From the NCBI GenBank assembly GCA_964499575.1, contig CAZCLK010000039.1:1-7313 (forward strand): 7,313 nt of DNA. Reading direction: 5' to 3'. Made by a program: the position numbers and the translations under genes. Positions 4,335-7,313 of the stretch are shown piece by piece. Positions within the stretch are counted from its first letter, which is position 1. Each line of letters opens with the position of its first letter. Source of the stretch: JAAYCT01 sp964499575. GTDB taxonomy: Bacteria; Bacillota; Clostridia; Saccharofermentanales; Saccharofermentanaceae. Below the pieces are notes generated by a model. It was not told the DNA's origin. It searched no databases and worked only from the letters and a program-made list of their open reading frames with translations.

Positions 4335-4365
4335 GATGGTACAATTAAATTAAGTGAGGGCAAAA

Positions 4366-5214
4366 ATGGAAAAAGCTATCACAGTAAAAGAGTTTCAAAA
4401 ACTCGCTGAGAAGTACCCAGAGGAGACTGCAAAGGATCTCGAGCTTATGCATCAGACGGTTGCTAAGAAAACGAACCTAACGGAGTTCAGGTATTTCTTA
4501 AATGTAGCAAAAGCACACGACCTTAATCCTTTCAAAAAGGAGATATGGTGCTATAAGGATAATAAAGATAATTTAATCATCTTTACAGGTAGAGATGGAT
4601 TCCTAAAGAAAGCACAGGAGAGTAACCAGTTCGCTGGTATGAGAAGTTGTGAAGTTAGAAAAAACGACAAGTTCCATATCGATGTAGCAAACGGGAGGGT
4701 TGAACACAATATTACAACACTAGATGATGAAGAGAGGGGAGAAATAACTGGTGCATATGCTATTGTATACAGACATGAGGGACAGCCAACAATTGAGATT
4801 GTAAGTTGGAAGACATACAACAAAGCGAATAACTCCTACACTCCCTGGAAAACACATCCCGCAGAAATGATTAAAAAGGTTGCGGAATCCCATGCACTAA
4901 AGAAAGCATTCGGAATAAGCCAGCTACAAACAGAGGAAGACTTTAATATAAGAGGAGATCAAGCACTACCACTAGGAACAGAGGTAGCAAATCTAAACAT
5001 TCAAGATGGGGAGGTAATAGAGACAGTATCGGAGGTATACAAGGCAATGCTTAAGAAGATTGAGAATGTTAAATCAGAGAGAGACTACGAGTCACTTAAA
5101 AAAGAGATTACAAATCAGGAGAAAACAAAACTTCTAACACCAGAAGCGGTGGAAGAGTTAAGAGTATCCTTGGAAAATAAATTTAGTGAAAAGAATAATG
5201 GAAGAGATAACTAA
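4366..5214 (+). CDS. recT: RecT/Bet-family single-strand annealing recombinase
   Basis: 282 aa from the ATG. RecT/Bet proteins bind single-stranded DNA and anneal complementary strands or promote strand invasion, usually with a 5'-3' exonuclease. Family signatures visible: LNVAKAHDLNPFKKEIW at 45-61, FTGRDGFLKKAQ at 73-84, GAYAIVYR at 129-136, and WKTHPAEMIKK with SHALKKAFGIS at 161-185. These match the Bet subgroup of the RecT superfamily. The C-terminal 80 residues are charged and variable, as is usual. An in-frame GTG at 4354 is possible, but GTGAGGG at 4354-4360 is better read as the ribosome site, 5 bases before the ATG at 4366. It follows a strong promoter and heads a tight operon; the next gene overlaps its end by 17 bases. 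Confidence 0.93.
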   Translation: MEKAITVKEFQKLAEKYPEETAKDLELMHQTVAKKTNLTEFRYFLNVAKAHDLNPFKKEIWCYKDNKDNLIIFTGRDGFLKKAQESNQFAGMRSCEVRKNDKFHIDVANGRVEHNITTLDDEERGEITGAYAIVYRHEGQPTIEIVSWKTYNKANNSYTPWKTHPAEMIKKVAESHALKKAFGISQLQTEEDFNIRGDQALPLGTEVANLNIQDGEVIETVSEVYKAMLKKIENVKSERDYESLKKEITNQEKTKLLTPEAVEELRVSLENKFSEKNNGRDN

Positions 5215-5689
5215 ACTACTAGAAGAAGCTAGACTTAAGATCGGAGAGGCATCAAACCTAATTGCACACTTAGAGGTGTACGAAAAGGTTGGGGAAGAAT
5301 ACTTCTTAACGCCAGAGTTCGAGGCTTCGCTTAAAGGAATATACGAAATAGAAGAAGCTGTAAGTCACATAACAAATGAAAGGAAAGAAAAAGGAACACT
5401 AGACCATCTGAGAGACTATGTAAAGGGGAAGTTGATAGAGTTCTTCCAGGAGAACAATAAACAAAAGAAATATGAGGGAGATTTAGTGGAGGTGGGATAT
5501 AGAGTAACTAGGAGAAAAGCTATAACGGATGATGCAGAACCTCAGTTCGTAAAGATAGAGAAGAAGCCAAACACTGAAGCTATTGAAGCCTACAGAAAAG
5601 CTACAAAATCAGATAAAAACCCCGATGGACTTCTACCAAAAGGTGTGATAGAAACTTCTTACGAATACATAAGCTATAAAGGGATATAA
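5198..5689 (+). CDS. Unknown protein encoded between recT and the nuclease (Gp157/Gam-like architecture possible)
   Basis: 163 aa from ATG 5198; a GTG at 5186 would add four residues. The N-terminal 70 residues are acidic and helical (MEEITKLLEEARLKIGEASN), probably coiled coil. Residues about 75-163 look like a mixed alpha/beta domain: HLRDYVKGKLIEFF, then KKYEGDLVEVGYRVTRRKA, then FVKIEKKPNTEAIEAYRKAT. A helical N-terminus followed by a segment with paired strands and a Lys-rich end recalls the phage Gp157 and Gam-like (host nuclease inhibitor) families often encoded beside RecT genes, but I cannot assign either by sequence. It overlaps recT by 17 bases and ends 2 bases before the nuclease, so translation of the three is likely coupled. 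Role inferred: accessory to recombination. Confidence 0.75.
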   Translation: MEEITKLLEEARLKIGEASNLIAHLEVYEKVGEEYFLTPEFEASLKGIYEIEEAVSHITNERKEKGTLDHLRDYVKGKLIEFFQENNKQKKYEGDLVEVGYRVTRRKAITDDAEPQFVKIEKKPNTEAIEAYRKATKSDKNPDGLLPKGVIETSYEYISYKGI

Positions 5690-5691
5690 AA

Positions 5692-6285
5692 ATGGAAAAG
5701 AAAACATATAGCTGGTCTATCCTTAGTGCATGGTGTAAAAAAGACCTCGAAAGAGTGACTAAAATGCTCATGAAAGTACAGGATTCAGATATGTATATGG
5801 AAGATGGGATCCGAGTACACGACATAATCGCTAAAAAGAAACTGGTATTACTACCACCACGATTCCAGGATCCTAAAACAGGTCAATGGGAAGATAGAGA
5901 ACTAGGCATTAATACCTGGAACACTTCTAATACAAAACCAATTGAGGTGTTTGATTGGTTGAATATGAGTATGATTGCAGACTACCTAGACCCTGTAAAA
6001 GGAATCTTAATTGACTGGAAATCAGGATCAAGAAAAAGTTCGGAACATTCAAAGATGCAATTGTATGTATATGCATACCTACTGAGCCTAATCGGAATAG
6101 AAATTAAAGTAGGAATAATAGCTAAGGTTGATGAATTACCAGAAGGAGCAATAATATGCACGGACTATTCTGTCTATAAAATAAACGAAGAGAAGTTAGA
6201 GGTAGGTAGGGACTATATAGAAGGTAATGCAAGTGAGTTAGCTGACTGGGAAATGAGCTACCAAAAAGGAAGAGAAGTTATCTAA
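5692..6285 (+). CDS. PD-(D/E)XK nuclease, RecB/Cas4-like; likely exonuclease partner of RecT
   Basis: 197 aa. The conserved core of the RecB/Cas4-like nuclease superfamily is visible: SWSILSAW at 7-14 (the usual N-terminal S-x-S-x-L motif), GIRVH at 39-43 (G-x3-H), D97 in IADYLD, D108-x-K110 in GILIDWKSG, and Q123-x3-Y127 in MQLYVYAY. This predicts a metal-dependent DNA nuclease that resects double-stranded ends to make the single strand RecT anneals, like lambda Exo or RecE. Only two cysteines (C15, C156) are present, so the four-cysteine Fe-S cluster of Cas4/AddB is absent. At under 200 aa it is compact. AAAGGG at 5678-5683 precedes the ATG by 8 bases, and the gene follows the previous stop by 2 bases. 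Exonuclease polarity cannot be read from the sequence. Confidence 0.87.
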   Translation: MEKKTYSWSILSAWCKKDLERVTKMLMKVQDSDMYMEDGIRVHDIIAKKKLVLLPPRFQDPKTGQWEDRELGINTWNTSNTKPIEVFDWLNMSMIADYLDPVKGILIDWKSGSRKSSEHSKMQLYVYAYLLSLIGIEIKVGIIAKVDELPEGAIICTDYSVYKINEEKLEVGRDYIEGNASELADWEMSYQKGREVI

Positions 6286-6307
6286 ATTAACAACAAAGTA
6301 ATATGGA
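6279..6307 (+). repeat. Junction repeat copy 1 (untranslated spacer plus start codon)
   Basis: A 29-base element running from TATCTAAATTAAC to GTAATATGGA, identical to copies 2 and 3 over its full length. Here the nuclease stops at the TAA inside it (6283-6285), and the remaining 17 bases up to ATG 6303 are untranslated leader. No SD is present within it. Confidence 0.9.
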
Positions 6308-6518
6308 AGAGAAGAAAGCACAATATATACCAGAAACAATTTGGAGAGTTGATATTGCAGGTATGGTACACAATCTAGTTGTTTTTGGAATTATATCTTA
6401 TGCAGTATTTGTGTTGGGATATAGTGGGTGGTGGTTTTTATTATATTTTATATCTAGGTTTTGGATATCTTGGGGAGAAAGAAAGAACAGTTTAGTATCT
6501 AAATTAACAACAAAGTAA
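6303..6518 (+). CDS. 71-aa protein with two transmembrane helices
   Basis: I recognise no family. After a polar start (MEEKKAQYIPETIWRVDI) there are two hydrophobic spans at about residues 18-38 (IAGMVHNLVVFGIISYAVFV) and 43-58 (WWFLLYFISRFWISW), then a basic tail. The tail (SKLTTK) is encoded by copy 2 of the junction repeat, so the repeat supplies the last residues. The base use is more T-rich than the upstream operon, which suggests a separate origin. Possible roles include membrane-level superinfection exclusion or host modification, but nothing in the sequence decides this. The start codon lies within copy 1 of the repeat, and no SD is evident. Confidence 0.7.
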   Translation: MEEKKAQYIPETIWRVDIAGMVHNLVVFGIISYAVFVLGYSGWWFLLYFISRFWISWGERKNSLVSKLTTK

Positions 6519-6529
6519 TATGGAGAAGA
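6496..6529 (+). repeat. Junction repeat copy 2 (translated as the tail of the membrane protein)
   Basis: Identical to copy 3 over 34 bases (through GGAGAAGA) and to copy 1 over 29. Here the upstream gene reads through in a different frame, producing SKLTTK, and stops at TAA 6516-6518, one base before ATG 6520. Confidence 0.9.
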
Positions 6530-6927
6530 ACAACATACCAATAGAACAAATAACTGAAAATGGATTCACATATTGGGTAAAGGGGTCGAATTCGACTCCT
6601 TTACCCAAAAAGCCACTCCAGAATGGGGAGAGGGAAAGAATCATAAAACTAATGCTAAGGTTTAGTATGTCGTTGAAGAGACAAGATTCTCTAGTTTCGG
6701 CTAGAGATATTTCCAACGAGATGAAAGTGTCTGAATCAATAATAGATGAAGTATTAGATTTGTTATCTCAATCAAAGAAAGAGAGTTATCAATCAGGTTG
6801 TGAGGATATGTTGAGGGATACTTGTGCCAAAATAACACTTTTTATTGAATCGGAGAGTGGAAAAAGCGGAAGAAAAGAAATATTAAAGTTTGTAAAGAGT
6901 TTAACTAATCAAAAGAAAGATATCTAA
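6520..6927 (+). CDS. 135-aa protein with possible helix-turn-helix; contains an in-frame palindrome
   Basis: I recognise no family. Residues 19-30 (WVKGSNSTPLPK) are encoded by a 36-bp near-perfect palindrome and look like a linker. Residues 37-135 are helical. The stretch 57-83 (SLVSARDISNEMKVSESI and on) has the spacing of a helix-turn-helix or winged-helix unit (A-R-x-I-x-x-E-hydrophobic-V-S-x-S), so DNA binding is possible but unproven. Two cysteines (C94, C102) lie in the following helix. The start is the ATG of repeat copy 2, one base after the previous stop, and the gene ends in copy 3 at a TAA placed as in copy 1. Expression probably depends on coupling or on the repeat itself, since no SD is visible. 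Confidence 0.7.
   Translation: MEKNNIPIEQITENGFTYWVKGSNSTPLPKKPLQNGERERIIKLMLRFSMSLKRQDSLVSARDISNEMKVSESIIDEVLDLLSQSKKESYQSGCEDMLRDTCAKITLFIESESGKSGRKEILKFVKSLTNQKKDI
6573..6608. repeat. 36-bp near-perfect palindrome inside a coding region
   Basis: TTGGGTAAAGGGGTCGAA (6573-6590) is followed with no spacer by TTCGACTCCTTTACCCAA (6591-6608). All 18 positions pair, 17 as Watson-Crick pairs and one (G6584 with T6597) as G·U. The centre is GAATTC. As RNA it would fold into a long hairpin with a tiny loop; as DNA it could extrude a cruciform or bind a dimeric protein. No T-run follows on either strand. Confidence 0.95.
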
Positions 6928-6954
6928 ATTAACAACAAAGTAATATGGAGAAGA
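6921..6954 (+). repeat. Junction repeat copy 3 (untranslated spacer plus start codon)
   Basis: Identical to copy 2 over 34 bases. Here the upstream 135-aa gene stops at the first TAA of the element (6925-6927), leaving a 17-base untranslated leader before ATG 6945, as in copy 1. Confidence 0.9.
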
Positions 6955-7244
6955 GAAGGTATATAAAACAGGAGTGGAGGAAGAACTGGAAATATTTACA
7001 GGAGAAGTTACCTATAACAACAGGTTGGATTACAGATGGAGTATCAGATGACATTACAAACAAAGAGGTTACAGAGGAAATTATGGGATTATTAGACAAA
7101 GCAAGGGAAGAGGTGTTGTTAGAATTGCTAGAAAAGAAAACTAATTACAAGATAGAAGAGGTAGGTCATGGATATAAAGTTACACAAGAGTATGTTTTGG
7201 TAAGCGATATAGAAAAAGAGTTATCTAAATTAAGTAATAAGTAA
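6945..7244 (+). CDS. 99-aa hypothetical protein
   Basis: I recognise no family. It is a soluble, charged protein: a basic, aromatic N-terminus (MEKRRYIKQEWRKNWKYLQE), a middle helix rich in Glu and Leu (LLDKAREEVLLELLEKK), a short strand-like segment (YKIEEVGHGYKV), and a C-terminal helix ending LSKLSNK. The last residues are encoded by the degenerate fourth junction repeat, mirroring the SKLTTK end of the membrane protein upstream. The start codon comes from repeat copy 3. No catalytic motif or membrane segment is visible. It is probably part of the same accessory-gene string. Confidence 0.7.
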   Translation: MEKRRYIKQEWRKNWKYLQEKLPITTGWITDGVSDDITNKEVTEEIMGLLDKAREEVLLELLEKKTNYKIEEVGHGYKVTQEYVLVSDIEKELSKLSNK

Positions 7245-7250
7245 TATGGA
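7222..7250 (+). repeat. Junction repeat copy 4 (degenerate, translated)
   Basis: TATCTAAATTAA, then five positions that differ at four bases from the consensus (GTAAT for CAACA), then AAGTAATATGGA. Length and spacing are unchanged. As in copy 2 it is read as the C-terminal codons of the upstream gene, which stops at 7242-7244, one base before ATG 7246. Confidence 0.85.
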
Positions 7251-7313
7251 GGGAAACATAGTAAGAACATATACAAATCAATTAAGGATAGAAAACTACG
7301 ATCGAGCAATGAA
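7246..7313 (+). CDS. Start of a further small gene, cut by the window end
   Basis: Twenty-two complete codons are visible, beginning MEGNIVRTYTNQLRIENYDR, with no stop before the window ends. The ATG is the one supplied by junction repeat copy 4, and the codon context ATGGAGGG resembles the preceding starts. Too little is present to suggest a function. Confidence 0.6.
   Translation, partial: MEGNIVRTYTNQLRIENYDRAM

Noticed and set aside
4354..4356. GTG as the recT start, giving four extra residues
   Set aside because: GTGAGGG is well placed as the ribosome site for ATG 4366, and the predicted transcription start near 4341 would leave almost no leader for the GTG.
6299..6304. TAATAT within the junction repeats as a -10 promoter box for each small gene
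   Set aside because: The hexamer overlaps the ATG itself, so transcripts would start inside the gene, and no -35 element is present 17 bases upstream (AGTTAT in copy 1).
1..7313. CRISPR array, insertion sequence or integrase/att site
   Set aside because: The only regularly placed repeats (6279-7250) are spaced by full genes, not 30-40 base spacers. No transposase or integrase reading frame or terminal inverted repeat pair was seen.

Overview
This window reads as part of a tailed double-stranded DNA bacteriophage genome (free phage or prophage). It runs from a lysis cassette, through a stretch of small genes, a structured non-coding segment and a tRNA, into a homologous-recombination module and then a string of small accessory genes. 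All supported genes are on the + strand. The DNA is AT-rich, arginine is mostly AGA/AGG and isoleucine is often ATA. Many genes lack a good Shine-Dalgarno (SD) sequence, and nearly every stop is TAA or TAG. A peptidoglycan amidase implies a bacterial host; I cannot name the host or phage family from sequence alone.

Region 1 (1-1906), lysis: a 143-aa protein with a C-terminal membrane segment, an N-acetylmuramoyl-L-alanine amidase with a Pro/Glu-rich spacer and a hydrophobic basic tail, a 38-aa single-span membrane peptide, and a 78-aa holin-like protein. These would supply wall cleavage and membrane permeabilisation. Two hairpins fill the gap before the next gene.

Region 2 (1993-4240): a calcineurin-like metallophosphoesterase, then small unrecognised genes (46, 85, 93 and 57 aa), a compact region of mutually exclusive RNA helices (3475-3560), a near-perfect SD site that serves only a GTG-TAG start-stop, and a tRNA with anticodon CAT. 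The 57-aa gene's stop codon lies inside the tRNA acceptor stem.

Region 3 (4241-6285), recombination: a canonical G-quadruplex motif, then a clear sigma70-type promoter (TTGACA, 17 bp, TAATAT), then recT/bet, a small partner gene overlapping it, and a PD-(D/E)XK RecB/Cas4-like nuclease. By analogy with Red/RecET systems the nuclease would resect double-stranded ends and RecT would anneal the exposed strand.

Region 4 (6279-7313): small genes separated by near-identical copies of a 29-34 bp element that carries each start codon. The element is untranslated spacer at two junctions and codes for the upstream protein's tail at the other two. One of these genes contains a 36-bp near-perfect palindrome in frame. 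The repeated junctions, the embedded palindrome and the adjacent RecT/nuclease pair are the most unusual signals here.
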